From Reticulitermes speratus (Eukaryota > Arthropoda > Insecta > Blattodea > Rhinotermitidae), in contig JAJKFL010000007.1 in assembly GCA_021186555.1 (NCBI GenBank), positions 33,035,179 to 33,099,178 of the forward strand: 64,000 nt of DNA, given 5' to 3'. A program made the position numbers and the translations under genes. Below are positions 44,450 to 54,735 of the stretch, piece after piece. The first letter of the stretch is position 1. Every line of letters begins with the position of its first letter. Below the pieces are notes generated by a model. The model did not search any database. It was not told where the DNA came from and saw nothing but the letters and a program-made list of their open reading frames with translations.

Positions 44450-44975
44450 ATTCAGTCTAAAGCATTGTTACGTTTAACTGACAATACGAGACAACAATGG
44501 ATTACAGGTTTGGAAGGCCAAAAGATTAAAATAACATCCCTGAAACAGTAATATTATGTTTGTGCTTGTCTCATTGAACCTCGCAGTTGTAGCATTGTTG
44601 CTGTGTTCGTAACGTCACCAGCTAGCTACAAGTTACTGTTTCTTGTGTTTGCAGGACTGGCTTTAGGTGGGATGTGCATATAGACTGTTACAAGGGGCAG
44701 AAACTACGTATTAAAACCGCGCTAAGGACCACCGAAACGTCAGGTCAGTGCTTATAGATGCTCGATTTGTGAAGGACACTAACATGCGTTATGAAATTAA
44801 GACAAGCTGCTTACAGCAGATTTCTTGTTGGGAAAGCTGACATTCGCTTAGCTTGTCAGGTGTTTCCTTACCGTATTATCGACAGTTGGCTACTGGTCCC
44901 TATTCTCAGCCAGATTTATCCACTCCACCTACTTATGTTGTTTATTTAAGATCCAGTTTAATATTATCATCCCAA
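44450..44975. other. Unique sequence with a TE trace
   Basis: 44,712-44,750 has GCTAAGGACCACCGAAACGTC, another isolated GAAACGTC motif half. The sequence up to 44,980 and from 45,403 reads as one element interrupted by the pogo-like MITE. Confidence 0.4.
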
Positions 44976-44982
44976 CTATCTA

Positions 44983-45398
44983 CAGCAATACCTCGCTCTT
45001 TCGACGGGTTAGGGACCAGAGCACTGACGAAAGTCGAAGCATAAGCTTTATTTATTTATTATACTGTTATCACAAAAATAACTGTGAACTGTTTACAGTA
45101 TAATCACAAAAATAATATAGTACGAATATTTTGGTTATTTTAATCACAAAATAAGTAGTATTAATATGTTTAATCACAAATTTAAGACATTCAATTCGGA
45201 CAATTTCAAAAAACAGCGCACACCGAACGACTTATGTTCAAAGACTGAACGACGAAAGAAACAAGATGGCGCGCGGTGGTGACGAAATGCGACGAAAGAG
45301 CGAAGCTAGCGACGAAATTTGGAAACGTGGTTGTAACTGAAAACCGATGAAAGAGCGAAGCGACGAAACTCGAAAGGGCGAAAGTCGAGGTATTGCTG
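44983..45398. mobile_element. pogo/Tigger-like MITE 1
   Basis: 416 bp, ends CAGCAATACCTCG and CGAGGTATTGCTG, TA on both sides, palindromic subterminal CGACGAAA/TTTCG motifs, AT-rich centre. No transposase. Confidence 0.8.
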
Positions 45399-45734
45399 TA
45401 TAGGTCTTCCAGTTGGTCTATTTTGCGCCAGGTTTCTGCACCAAAATCCTGCAGGTATTTCTCAATTCTGTTACTTCCTCCCTACACAGGAGAGTCTGCA
45501 CGGTGACATTTCGTGTCAAGACTAACATTATTCCTGACATCTTCATGGATGTGTTATGGACAAATTATCTTAGAACAATATCTACCTACCTATCAGTGGC
45601 CCACAGCGAATGCTTTGCTGCTCCGAGTCATGTACAGCATTTGTTCTCAAACACCAGGTTCCTTTGACCACAACTGTAAACTAGATATGTGCTAACTGGA
45701 AAAATTTTTCAGTTGAAAACACATTTCCTTAAAA

Positions 45735-45970
45735 ATAATTGGTTTCTGGACCTTGTCCATCGTCCGGAAATCTAAAATGACGACGTTTAGGAAGCTGGAT
45801 CTGCTTCCGCCCTCAGGTGAAGGGGGAGGTGATTGAGGTTAGCTCATCTAAGGGACCCAACACAGTAGGTGTCTCCCTCCCCCTTAACATGAGGACGGAA
45901 GCAGATCCAGCTTCCGAAACGTCGTTATTTTCGATTTCCTGACGATGGACAAAGTCCACAAACCAATTAG
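45735..45970. mobile_element. Foldback element with long inverted arms
   Basis: GGACCTTGTCCATCGTC ... GGAAGCTGGATCTGCTTCCG ... CCCTCA and the inverse copy are separated by about 70 bp. The GGAAGC...GCTTCC GAAACGTCG pattern resembles the H-type arms (ATGAGGA in place of CTGANGA). Related to the inverted-arm group but with a degenerate core. Confidence 0.5.
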
Positions 45971-46856
45971 TTCTCAATGTTACATACCGTCGTCAGAAGC
46001 TGTTAGAATGTACTTTTATTTACGATTAAAATTATACAGTGACACCTGTTCGTCGTTCACAACTCAATATTTGTAATTAAATTTCAGTCTGCACTACATG
46101 TTTCGGCCCTATTTCCGGCCATCATGAAGTACCACACTTAAAAAACATCTTGAGGAAGAATACTATTGTATATAAAAAATGTCAGAATTAAAATGAGATT
46201 CAGTTTTTACAAGTACCATTCAGATTAAAGACCTGGACTACTCTTGCTGACCTGTGCATAGTAAACGACACATGTCTGTATTTATGTTCCTCAAAACACA
46301 CATTATTCAAATTTTATACCATTAATAGAGTACTGTGTCATGACGAGTAACCATGCGAGATATCTACTATCATATCTAAGGAGAGAGCCACAAGAATTCA
46401 CTTACGGGAACAGCGTTATGTATTGTAAAATAGTGTTACGTATAACACAGAGGATTAAAGTCTACGTAACCATTACAGTATGCAACTGTAGGCAGAAGTA
46501 CTGACCACGTTCCTAACTGTATATATTTTTTGACAAAATACTTTACACACTTTCGGTTTATTTACAGCATGAATCGGTGAAAATCCGGCTTTTTAGTCTG
46601 AATGATACTTGTGAAAATGTGGTCTCATTGTACAATAGTATTCTTCATTTTACGTTACTTGTACCGTACATTTTTAATTATATATATGTGATGCAGACAA
46701 ATGTACACAGTTTTATGTTATTTAACACAATTTTTATTAAATATTGCCCAACATGTTTCTAGCCTATATAAGGCTCATCTTAAGGGGCTCTTTTGTTGAA
46801 ATTACAACAGCTATATTATTGGTATATAAAATTCTTAAAAAGCCGTTAAGATGTAT

Positions 46857-47193
46857 TTGGTTATTGGTATCTGTACCGGTCATGCTGCTTTCACTATAGA
46901 TTAGTTGGAGGCTTGGTTATTGGTATCTGTACCGGTCATGCTGCTTTCACTATAGATTAGTTGGAGGCTTGGTTATTGGTATCTGTACCGGTCATGCTGC
47001 TTTCACTATAGATTAGTTGGAGGCTTGGTTATTGGTATCTGTACCGGTCATGCTGCTTTCACTATAGATTAGTTGGAGGCTTGGTTATTGGTATCTGTAC
47101 CGGTCATGCTGCTTTCACTATAGATTAGTTGGAGGCTTGGTTATTGGTATCTGTACCGGTCATGCTGCTTTCACTATAGATTAGTTGGAGGCT
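46857..47193. repeat. Tandem array, 56-bp unit, 6 copies
   Basis: Unit TTGGTTATTGGTATCTGTAC, CGGTCATGCTGCTTTCACTA, TAGATTAGTTGGAGGC. The copies are essentially identical, so expansion is recent. Inverted sequence follows at 47,195. Confidence 0.95.
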
Positions 47194-47320
47194 ATCTAAT
47201 CTATAGTGAATCTATAGTGAAAGCAGCATGACCGGTACAGATACCAATAACCAAATACATCTAACGGCTTTTTAAGAATTTTATATACCAATAATATAGC
47301 TGTTGTAATTTCAACAAAAG

Positions 47321-47364
47321 AGCCCCTGAAGATGAGCCTTATATAGGCTAGAAACATGTTGGGC
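47321..47364 (+). ncRNA. Hammerhead-like motif, right arm of G'
   Basis: GCCC, CTGAAGA, stem II AGCCT/AGGCT (loop TATAT), GAAAC, ATGTT, GGGC. Stem I GCCC/GGGC and stem II differ from other copies by paired changes. The left-arm twin (46,747-46,790, minus) has CTTAAGA, a core mutation. Confidence 0.6.
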
Positions 47365-47762
47365 AATATTTAATAAAATTGTGTTAAATAACATAAAACT
47401 GTGTACATTTGTCTGTATAACATATATAGTATTCTTAATATCATTCATTCCGTACATTTCATCTCTATATTTATTGTCCGACAAATGTACAATTTAATCA
47501 CATTAACTGTGTAACTCTGTTCTCACCACCTAATAGTCAACCAACTCCCATAAACAGGATATCAAAACAACACAGGTTATTCAACTTTTATTCAAATTTT
47601 AACATTTTAACCAATGTAAGACTTGAAACAACCAACAACTACAATTTTCACCTTTTATTTATTTTAACCAGTGTATAAACACGATTGTAAAGAATTCATG
47701 TTATTCAATTTTTACTATGTAAACAAGTATACCAATTACTGTAAAAGTGTGTAATTTGAGAC

Positions 47763-47808
47763 GAGTCCCTGAGGATTAACCCGAATTAAGGGTTCGAAAC
47801 ATGTAGGA
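47763..47808 (+). ncRNA. Hammerhead-like motif, solo
   Basis: GTCC, CTGAGGA, stem II AACCC/GGGTT, GAAAC, ATGTA, GGAC. Core position 7 is G. Stem I is GTCC/GGAC. No inverted partner found. Confidence 0.6.
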
Positions 47809-47890
47809 CAGTGTTACACAATTAATGTGATTAAATTGTGCATTTGTCAGACTGTAAATATTTTAGTATTCTTCCTCAAGATTTTTAAAT

Positions 47891-47938
47891 GTAGTAACTG
47901 ATGATGGCCGTAAATAGGGCCGAAACGTGTAGTACAGA
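47891..47938 (+). ncRNA. Hammerhead-like motif, right arm of outer G
   Basis: CTGATGA (classical core), stem II GGCC/GGCC, GAAACGTGTAG. The left twin (46,090-46,130, minus) has lost a base in the core. Confidence 0.55.
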
Positions 47939-47964
47939 CTGGAATTTATTTATAAATACTGAGT

Positions 47965-49040
47965 TGTGAATGGCGAAATGTGTATTATTTTTCCTTCTCT
48001 TATATTGAAGGTACTGTATTTAGACACGTGCACTGACACTGTTCAGTTCATAAGCACTCAGTGTTGAGACTTGCATCCTACTGATGAAGTCACTGACAAA
48101 CCACTGGCTCTTTTAACTTAGAATTACACAATTTTATTGTAGAACCAAAAGTTTGCTTAACACATCTGATTATAAGAGCATTTATTGAGTGCATTCTGCA
48201 GACATGTGAAGACAGAAATTTGCGTACGAAGGGCTCCTTGTCTTGCCGAGATAACGGCAACTGCTATGGGATGTCCCAGAATGTGCATGCTATATGACAG
48301 GCCCACTCAACCTGTACCTGACGGGCAACATGTTGCCCACAGAGACATTTGAATGACAAAACGTCTTTTAGCCCTTTCCCTGGCAGAGTCGAGATAGAAC
48401 GCCACAGCAATTTTGGCAACTTATGAGCTGTTTATTATGGAGACATACACGACACGACTAATTTTGAAAAATGAGCTAAAAATATTTTCACCCTAGCCTA
48501 GTTTGTGATCTGCGTTTTTATATAAATGTCTCGTATTATTATCAGTATGCTTTTATTGCCCATAATTTATAGAAAAATACATGTTTTAAAATTATACATA
48601 CAAATATGCAGTATGTACAGTTATTCATTCTTCTTGTGTGTATTAAATTTCACGTTGATCGCATCCAGACCAAATTTTGCCGAAGTTGCCCGCACCACAT
48701 AAAGACGTTGAGCAGGCCTGCTATATCATAAAGCTACCATGCTCAGGGACACGATATATGGGATCCTTGATTTACTTTTCATGGGAGGACCTACAGAAGT
48801 ATTGACTGATTGATGGACATTTTTGACTGTGGTTCACAATTTTGATGCAAAGTTTAGTTACTGACCACCTGGCAGCAGGTTTTCCATTCACTCCCAATGT
48901 CTAGTAATGGCTGAATCTTCAGCCTTACTTGGCAAAGTGTTGACAGATTTTTTTCCACGTATTCATTTTTAAAATTAATTTTTATAACTTTTTATTTTGA
49001 CGTGTTACAAGTTAATAAAATACACAAAACAAACACACAT
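47965..49040. other. Unique AT-rich sequence
   Basis: No gene, repeat or TE recognised. Confidence 0.4.
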
Positions 49041-49044
49041 GTGC

Positions 49045-49072
49045 ATACATACATACATACATACATACATAT
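49045..49072. repeat. (CATA)n microsatellite
   Basis: Seven CATA units. Confidence 0.9.
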
Positions 49073-49074
49073 GC

Positions 49075-49645
49075 ACCACTTAACAAATTTTAGGGCCCAA
49101 AAGTGAATGAATTCTTTGGATGTATTCATTAATATTAACTCCCAATGCCCTTTTTATTTCTTCACTGTCAAACAGTAAACGATACACTGTGTACACACTA
49201 TATGTGACATTATTTTATAACTCCCATCAGTGCTTCATTCAGACAGCTTGGCAAGAGAGCTGCCTGTGTATTGCTTGGCAATACTCGAGTTTACTGTAAG
49301 TCGGGGTCCTGCGTTTCAGTTCAACATATTGACGATAATTGCACGTTTTGCTCGTCACATTTAAAGAGGCGCTGTAAATGTTTTCGTTTGGCTTGCAGAC
49401 GCACGTCGCATAAACAGACACATTGTTCATCGCATATTGAAGATTATAAAGTTACACAAGCTGACAGGACAACAAATTCCATGAGCGTAGTTTTGCGTTG
49501 TAAAGCACAGGCCGAGGATAACGTACTTCTGATTAATTTACAGAAGTGTTCTAACTGGAAATTCATTTTACTTCGGTCAACCGATATTCTAATTTTTGTC
49601 ACAGGAGAAGTTAAGTTAAAGTTGTACCTGTGCAAGACACAAATG
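49075..49645. other. Unique sequence, open frames not supported
   Basis: The 137-codon plus-strand frame at 49,271-49,684 is Cys-rich but runs into SINE sequence and has no recognised domain. Treated as fortuitous. Confidence 0.35.
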
Positions 49646-49649
49646 CACA

Positions 49650-49845
49650 TGGGGGAGTGGAAGTATACCTCCATTCATTCTTAAACTCGGCCCTAGATAG
49701 ACATCAGTGGTCAGCTTTATCCCTGGGTGAGGGGGAGTCCCCTGTAGTGATTGAATAGGAGGCTGGGTGGGCCCTAGAGCTGGTAGGGACGCTTTGGAGA
49801 AGACAAAAATCTGTCGGTCGTGCCGAGAACTAAAGCACAATTCCT
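49650..49845 (-). mobile_element. SINE body, minus strand (second family)
   Basis: GGAAGTATACCTCCATTCAT, TGGTCAGCTTTATCCC, AGGCTGGGTGGGCCCTAGAG match the inverse of the 57.7 kb SINE. The head is missing or decayed. Confidence 0.65.
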
Positions 49846-49849
49846 CAGC

Positions 49850-50765
49850 TGTCCAGTCCGTGTGTCATGTCTCCCGAGTGTACAAGAATTACATACTTTA
49901 TAGACCGTCTAACGCTGTGCTGACAGAACGAAATGTCCGGCACTGCTACTACCTCAGCCTGCCAGCGTACGTTGTCCTTGGTCAGTTCAGTCCACCTCAC
50001 GTCATCACAGTCTATTTTCCTCAGCCTAATGTTGTCCTCTGATCTCTGTCCTTAAACTTGCACTGTCCCAAGAGGTTTCCCCACCAAATTCTATCTGAAT
50101 ATTTTTTCTCCCCATATGAGTTACATGTCTCTCTGTATAAACCATAATGGTCCTCATTAAGTACCATTCTATATTTCCCTCTTGTTTGCTGCATTAAAGT
50201 CTAAAAGTTAAAATAAAGAAGTCCATTACATACTGGCACTAAATTTATTTACAACCGAATGGAATGGTGTATTCTTAATTTTATATATACTGATATTTAT
50301 ATGTATTACTTTATTTACCTAGCTACAATTCTGTTGGGAATTCAAATACAAATTTCTTCCTAAGATGTTCACAGCAGCAGTGGCATATGTTTCTAACACA
50401 AGAAACCTTCAAATGGCGGTCTTTGTTCAGGCTTCTGTACTGCATACTGGTTAACTGTTCCCACGTTTTGGACAAATGTACTACCTGTATCTTCAGGGTT
50501 AACTGAACTGGTTCAAATGAATGCCGAATTGATACAGAAACACAAATGTGTCGGTTATACATGACGTTTTGAGTGCGTTTGGCCAATTATAGCTACGGAA
50601 GGCATGAGCAGAGGAATACGTAACCATCGTATGGTGCAGAAACCCAGAGGAAGACCACCATTTGATCAGTAACTGCCATGAAAACTTGAAAACTCATAAC
50701 AAAAAATCTTGTTTGTAGCAAGGGAACAGTTAAGAATTAACTACACTAGACACTTGTACCTTATG
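49850..50765. other. Unique sequence with traces
   Basis: 50,462-50,506 contains a decayed minus-strand CCCTGAAGATACAGG...CAAAACGTGGG motif. 50,636-50,662 resembles the LINE type 2 tail (CCCAGAGGAAGACCACCA). No gene supported. Confidence 0.4.
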
Positions 50766-50772
50766 TTATATA

Positions 50773-51110
50773 CAGTAGAACCTCGATTATCTGAAATAAA
50801 GGGGGCGGACCCGATATCGGATAAGCAAAATTTCGGATAATTCGGAAATTCGGCTTGATGTGATAAGGTGCAATAAAAATAACATTTATTATGTTAATAA
50901 AATTTATGGCACAGGAAAGTGTACGATATTTACAGATACAATACAACACTACAAATTTCTATGAAAAAAATCAGATATTTTAGTTTGAACTTTCTTTTCA
51001 CAACATTTTTTGGCTGTAATGTCCCTCCACCACTTTATCAATAACACGTCGGCCGTTTCGGTTAACCTGAGTTTCGGTTAAGTGAAGTTACGATAACCGA
51101 GGTTTTACTG
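50773..51110. mobile_element. pogo/Tigger-like MITE 2
   Basis: 338 bp, ends CAGTAGAACCTCGATTATC and GATAACCGAGGTTTTACTG, TA on both sides, subterminal TCGGATAA/TTCGGTTAA repeats. Lies 107 bp beyond the TMEM199 stop codon, i.e. probably within its 3' UTR or flank. Confidence 0.85.
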
Positions 51111-51216
51111 TATGTATATATATATATATAGATATATATATCAGTGTCATGGTACTACAATTTACAGTGTGGACAGTACTTTCATAAACAACTTTGTTGG
51201 AACTACAGAATGTCTT

Positions 51217-51482
51217 TCACTCTTGATGAGGTTTGGCAGGAAGATTTACATGCTGTGCAGATGCCACCTGGGTTGATGGTAAATCTTCACTAAGTTTCTT
51301 AGCAAGGAAGTAAATCTCAGCCAAAGCAATGATGAGTGCAAACATTACTCCAAGTAGTAGACGGAATCCAAAATCCAAATTTCCGACTATCAGTTCGATG
51401 CCAATGAATCCAAATGCGAATCCAGCCAGTACAGAGAAGATAAACTGAGCTACAGCAATCAGCTGTCTGTTGATCTGTTTGA
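51217..51482 (-). CDS. TMEM199: TMEM199 (VMA12 homologue) exon 2, C-terminal half
   Basis: Second and last coding exon of the V-ATPase assembly factor. After acceptor TTTTTTGTTAG it reads (I)KQINRQLIAVAQFIFSVLAG, with two membrane segments: about AVAQFIFSVLAGFAFGFIGI and LLLGVMFALIIALAEIYFLA, joined by a short loop (ELIVGNLDFGF). The ALAEIYFLAKKL end corresponds to GLAELYVMVRAM of human TMEM199. The tail ends SAQHVNLPAKPHQE. In the family both termini are thought to face the cytosol, with the two helices anchored in the ER, where the protein helps assemble the Vo sector. Exon 1 joins in phase 1 to give 237 residues, against about 208 in human. No obvious AATAAA lies close to the stop. Confidence 0.9.
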
Positions 51483-52929
51483 CTAACAAAAAAGAAGAAA
51501 AATGCATCACTGGTTATTCCAAAGCACAGTTTGTTTCTATACATTATCTGATAATGCATCTGTGCACTGGGCCTCGGACGTAAAATATTAGGCCTTCTTC
51601 TAGACCCTAATGTTTCGGGATAATTTGTCTGTCCCATCTTCAGGGTCTTGCAGAAAAGATGGGACAGACAAATGATCCCAAAACGTCGGTCATACACCAA
51701 AAAACGAAGCCGGGTAACAATCCAGGAGATTTTATGAAACGTTACGACCACGGCGGAAGCCTTCAATCACATATAGTTTTATGAAATGTTTTGATGTCAT
51801 GATAGTGACAAATCAGTTATTGTAAATCTCACACATAACATCTGATTGGCTACAGAAATGCATTAACTAACACATAATATGTGATTTAACGAAAGTAAAT
51901 GGCACACATTTGGAGTATGGGCTGTAGATTTTGTTAATTGGCTAGTAGATACAGCAGTCCTTGTTTAATATTGCCCTGAAGAACACTGTTTGCTTTTAAC
52001 ACTGGCAAATTTTAGTGACCAAAAGACCTGATTAAAGTTTCCTGGACCCAGTTTAATGTTTTTGTTAGCAGATGGTGCGATCTTCAGTGGCTAGACTCTT
52101 GGGTATTTTAAGTAATTCCTGTGGTACGAAATGCTACGTTATACACAGTTCCACTGTACACTGTGATTTGTTATTTTACAATTCCCCTCTTTTATTAATA
52201 CATGTTTTACTTCCCTTCCCTGTTATTGCTGCATTCCATACAATTTTCTCCCATTATTCTCACCCTGCCCCAAGGGCAGCACTTGGCCATACTGAGACCG
52301 GTTCTCGCACAGGTATCTGAGAAGCCACTTTTCGTGTCTCCCCCCCCCCATGCTGTTTTGATTCATTATTCTTCTAATTTATTCATTTACATTTTAATTC
52401 TAACTGTTGGTTTATTTGTAATTTATGTATCTAGCTTTATCCTTATATTTTCCTCCTTTACTGTTACTCTGTTCCATATTTTTTCTCCAACTGTCTTAGC
52501 TGTTTGCATTCTCTGTACCCCCGGCAGCTTTACGTTGTCTTTATCCACCCCCCTCTCACCCTGGTTCTACCCTATTGGCTGTCATCATATCACATGCATT
52601 GCTACCCCGCCGTACTTTCCAGAATCTATATTATAGGCTTTCTTTCCTGCTCTGACTCTTGATCCGTGAGGATGGGACCGATACGTTGTCCCGAAACTTC
52701 GGTAAAGGATTACTACACGATGCCGCGTAACACCCCAGAAGAGCACAGATTTCATATTATTTATTGTATACTGAACTTCTGGACAAGGAGTATTGATGAT
52801 ATTAATTTCAGAGCCCTTCAGTGCATCATGTCAGTGGTACATAATTATCCTTCCTGTCATCTAAAATGTCGTAACTCACAGCCGTGGATCAAGCTTGACA
52901 CTGCTTTCCCCCCAGACAGTTCTACTTAC
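51483..52929 (-). other. TMEM199 intron with two TE fragments
   Basis: GTAAGT...TTGTTAG intron of 1,447 bp. Contains a hammerhead-like fragment at 51,601-51,720 (with partial inverted partner) and an H-type arm at 52,660-52,745. The remaining plus-strand frames (e.g. 52,072-52,636) are noncoding. Confidence 0.8.
51601..51651 (-). ncRNA. Hammerhead-like motif in the TMEM199 intron (sense to the gene)
   Basis: Minus strand: AGACCC, CTGAAGA (sharing one C), stem II GGGA/TCCC, GAAAC, ATTA, GGGTCT. Stem I can pair over six positions. The orientation is the same as TMEM199, so it would be present in the pre-mRNA. Confidence 0.6.
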
Positions 52930-53377
52930 TCTGATATGCAATGGTCTCTTCAGGTTCGTGAAGTCTCACAGTGTCCACATTCTTCGTCATGGACTTGTAT
53001 TCCCTGTTGGCTTGTTGCGCTTTTAGGCGTTGGATTCGGGCTTCTAGCTCCTGATTTCTGGGCTCATCTACTGGCTGCGGCAATTTAATATCACAACCTA
53101 TCATCAGGTCATGAAACGAGTTCAGTCTGTCACTGTCAAGGCGCTCCATCAGGTCATGAACCGAGTTAACTCCGTCACTCTCATGGCGTATCACAAACTG
53201 CTCTTGAAGCCACTTTATATCAGCAAGACAAAGATGTACATCGTCACCATCGTCACCTGTAACACTTAACTTATACCTCTTGACTCCTTCAGGAATGTCT
53301 GTATCATTGAAATTAATTCTATGTACTATAAATTCTTTCAGTTTTTCTGATGGTTTAAATTGAAGTAAATGATCCAT
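52930..53377 (-). CDS. TMEM199: TMEM199 (VMA12 homologue) exon 1, N-terminal half
   Basis: Starts MDHLLQFKPSEKLKEFIVHR with a good context (AAAATGG). The conserved block FHDLMIGCDIKLPQP...EPRN followed by QELEARIQRLKAQQANREYK and SMTKNV aligns with LHELLEGSEIYLPE...[23 protein letters not shown] of human TMEM199. Exon ends A|GTAAGT (phase 1). TMEM199/Vma12p acts with CCDC115 (Vma22p) in V-ATPase assembly in the ER-Golgi. Odd feature: a 45-bp tandem duplication (53,105-53,149 and 53,150-53,194) gives two copies of a DGVNSVHDLM / DRLNSFHDLM segment at residues about 62-91. Its start codon is 88 bp after the BLOC1S5 stop, so the two may share a transcript or TMEM199 may start inside BLOC1S5. Confidence 0.92.
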
Positions 53378-53465
53378 TTTATCAACGGCTAGCTAGAAGA
53401 GACTACGGCAATGAGCACAAAAAAGAAACTCGTGCGTTTTGTAATGCGGCCAGCCTAAAAAAAAT

Positions 53466-53633
53466 CTACTTTCCAATATGAAGTTTCTTCTCTAGATCAG
53501 AATAGAATTCCTTTATTTCTGCCTCCTTTTCTTGAAATGTAGCATCTACTTTAGAGCACTTGTGGGTCATATTATCAATGAAACTTTCCCATTCTGATTT
53601 TCTAAGTTCACGTTTTGCTGTCAGCGCTGTGTC
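53466..53633 (-). CDS. BLOC1S5: BLOC1S5 (Muted) exon 4, C-terminus
   Basis: Last exon: DTALTAKRELRKSEWESFID, NMTHKCSKVDATFQEKEAEI, KEFYSDLEKKLHIGK, stop TAG. A coiled-coil-rich end comparable to the EHRKAMERLKEQYAEMEK end of human BLOC1S5. Acceptor TTATATTCCAG. No AATAAA occurs in the 88 bp before the TMEM199 start. A T-tract plus AG (TTTTTTTTAG) lies right after the stop and could act as an alternative acceptor. Confidence 0.9.
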   Translation of the reverse strand, partial: DTALTAKRELRKSEWESFIDNMTHKCSKVDATFQEKEAEIKEFYSDLEKKLHIGK

Positions 53634-53983
53634 CTGGAATATAAATCATAAGTAATGCACATTACCATCTAATCTTTACATGAATTTCACAAGGACACGC
53701 ACTACAGACTGTGTCTGTTTGCTTGTTATATTCCAAAAACTACTTAATTGTAATTAAATCTCATATGAGGGAACCACTCTGAAGCTTATTAGGTATAATC
53801 CTTATTGTTTACATAAGGATCAAACTAAATTTTTGTTTTTATCAAACTAGACATTTGGCTTCTTCCTTACATTGATATGAATTTGAAGGGCACTCATTCC
53901 ACTACACTGACAAATACTGGGGTTAATGTGAGTAAAATTTTGCATATACATAGAAAGAATGGTCTCAATATATCTCAACTCAC

Positions 53984-54172
53984 AGATTGGTACTCTTCTT
54001 CTTTCTCCAGAATGCGATTACACATGCCAACTGCTACTTCCAGATTTGCATTTAAAGTTGGTAAATGAACATCTGATGCTAATTTCACTCTGTCTATTTG
54101 TGTTTCTTTGATTTCTGTTGCTCTCTCAAGGATCTGGAACAGCCTCTCCACTTCTCGATCAGATCTTTTTTC
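53984..54172 (-). CDS. BLOC1S5: BLOC1S5 (Muted) exon 3
   Basis: EKRSDREVERLFQILERATE, IKETQIDRVKLASDVHLPTL, NANLEVAVGMCNRILEKEEE, YQS: heptad-patterned helices, aligning with EEKRGLREMRVLENLKNMIH and LPKCRDTMRDSLSQVLQRLQ of human BLOC1S5. Phase 0 on both sides, acceptor TCTGTACAG, donor TCT|GTGAGT. Confidence 0.9.
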
Positions 54173-54735
54173 CTGTACAGATAAGAGCTCTATCATACCA
54201 ATAATACAGTCATGACTGAACCTTTACTCCATTATATAGTTCAATTACTTGCTGAAGTAACACAACCTGTAGTATTTTTCAGTTAGCCAACACTGTTGTA
54301 CCACAGTTTTGTATATTACATGAACACTGACGAAATGCAATTAGAAATGAGACGAAAAATGACAATTGCAAGGACTGGCTAGCTTACAATAATTGCCAAC
54401 TATGGTGTGTGTGATGTAATGGAAACCATATTGAATGCTGGTTGCCAATATAAACTGTGTTATGTGGTGAGTGTTTTAAAGTAATATGAATGCCCTGACT
54501 TGTTGCAACACAGTTTGTTTTATTGTGACAATTTGTATTTAGTATTATCACAGAGTTCATGTACTAATATGAAAACTCAAAGCCTAACCTTGAAGACTAT
54601 GCTCTGTGAACAGTGAAATCAAGACGGGAAATGATTGCGTCCCCAATTCTGTGTTTAAGCGTCAGAATGTATACTTTCATTAGCATTTTTCACTTAACAA
54701 GGTCATTTATCAGCCGCAAATGTGTGTGATCTTAC

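Larger units (their letters stand above)
46680..47430. mobile_element. Inner inverted-arm element G' enclosing a 56-bp tandem array
   Basis: The arms share ACAAATGTACACAGTTTTAT, ATATTGCCCAACATGTTTCT and a hammerhead-like motif, then GTTGAAATTACAACAGC. Between them is the 56-bp array and an inverted copy of half a unit (47,195-47,250). Confidence 0.65.
46085..47960. mobile_element. Outer inverted-arm element G with nested elements
   Basis: Left arm 46,085-46,135 and right arm 47,880-47,965 are inverted (GAAATT(T)CAGTCTG...ACTAC...CGGCC..., then CTTGAGGAAGAATACTA inside). Enclosed are inner element G' (46,680-47,430) and a further solo motif at 47,763. At least two rounds of insertion into each other are implied. 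Confidence 0.55.

Noticed and set aside
50323..50586. Minus-strand 87-codon frame
   Set aside because: Contains a decayed CTGAAGA...AAAACG element motif, so it is TE debris.
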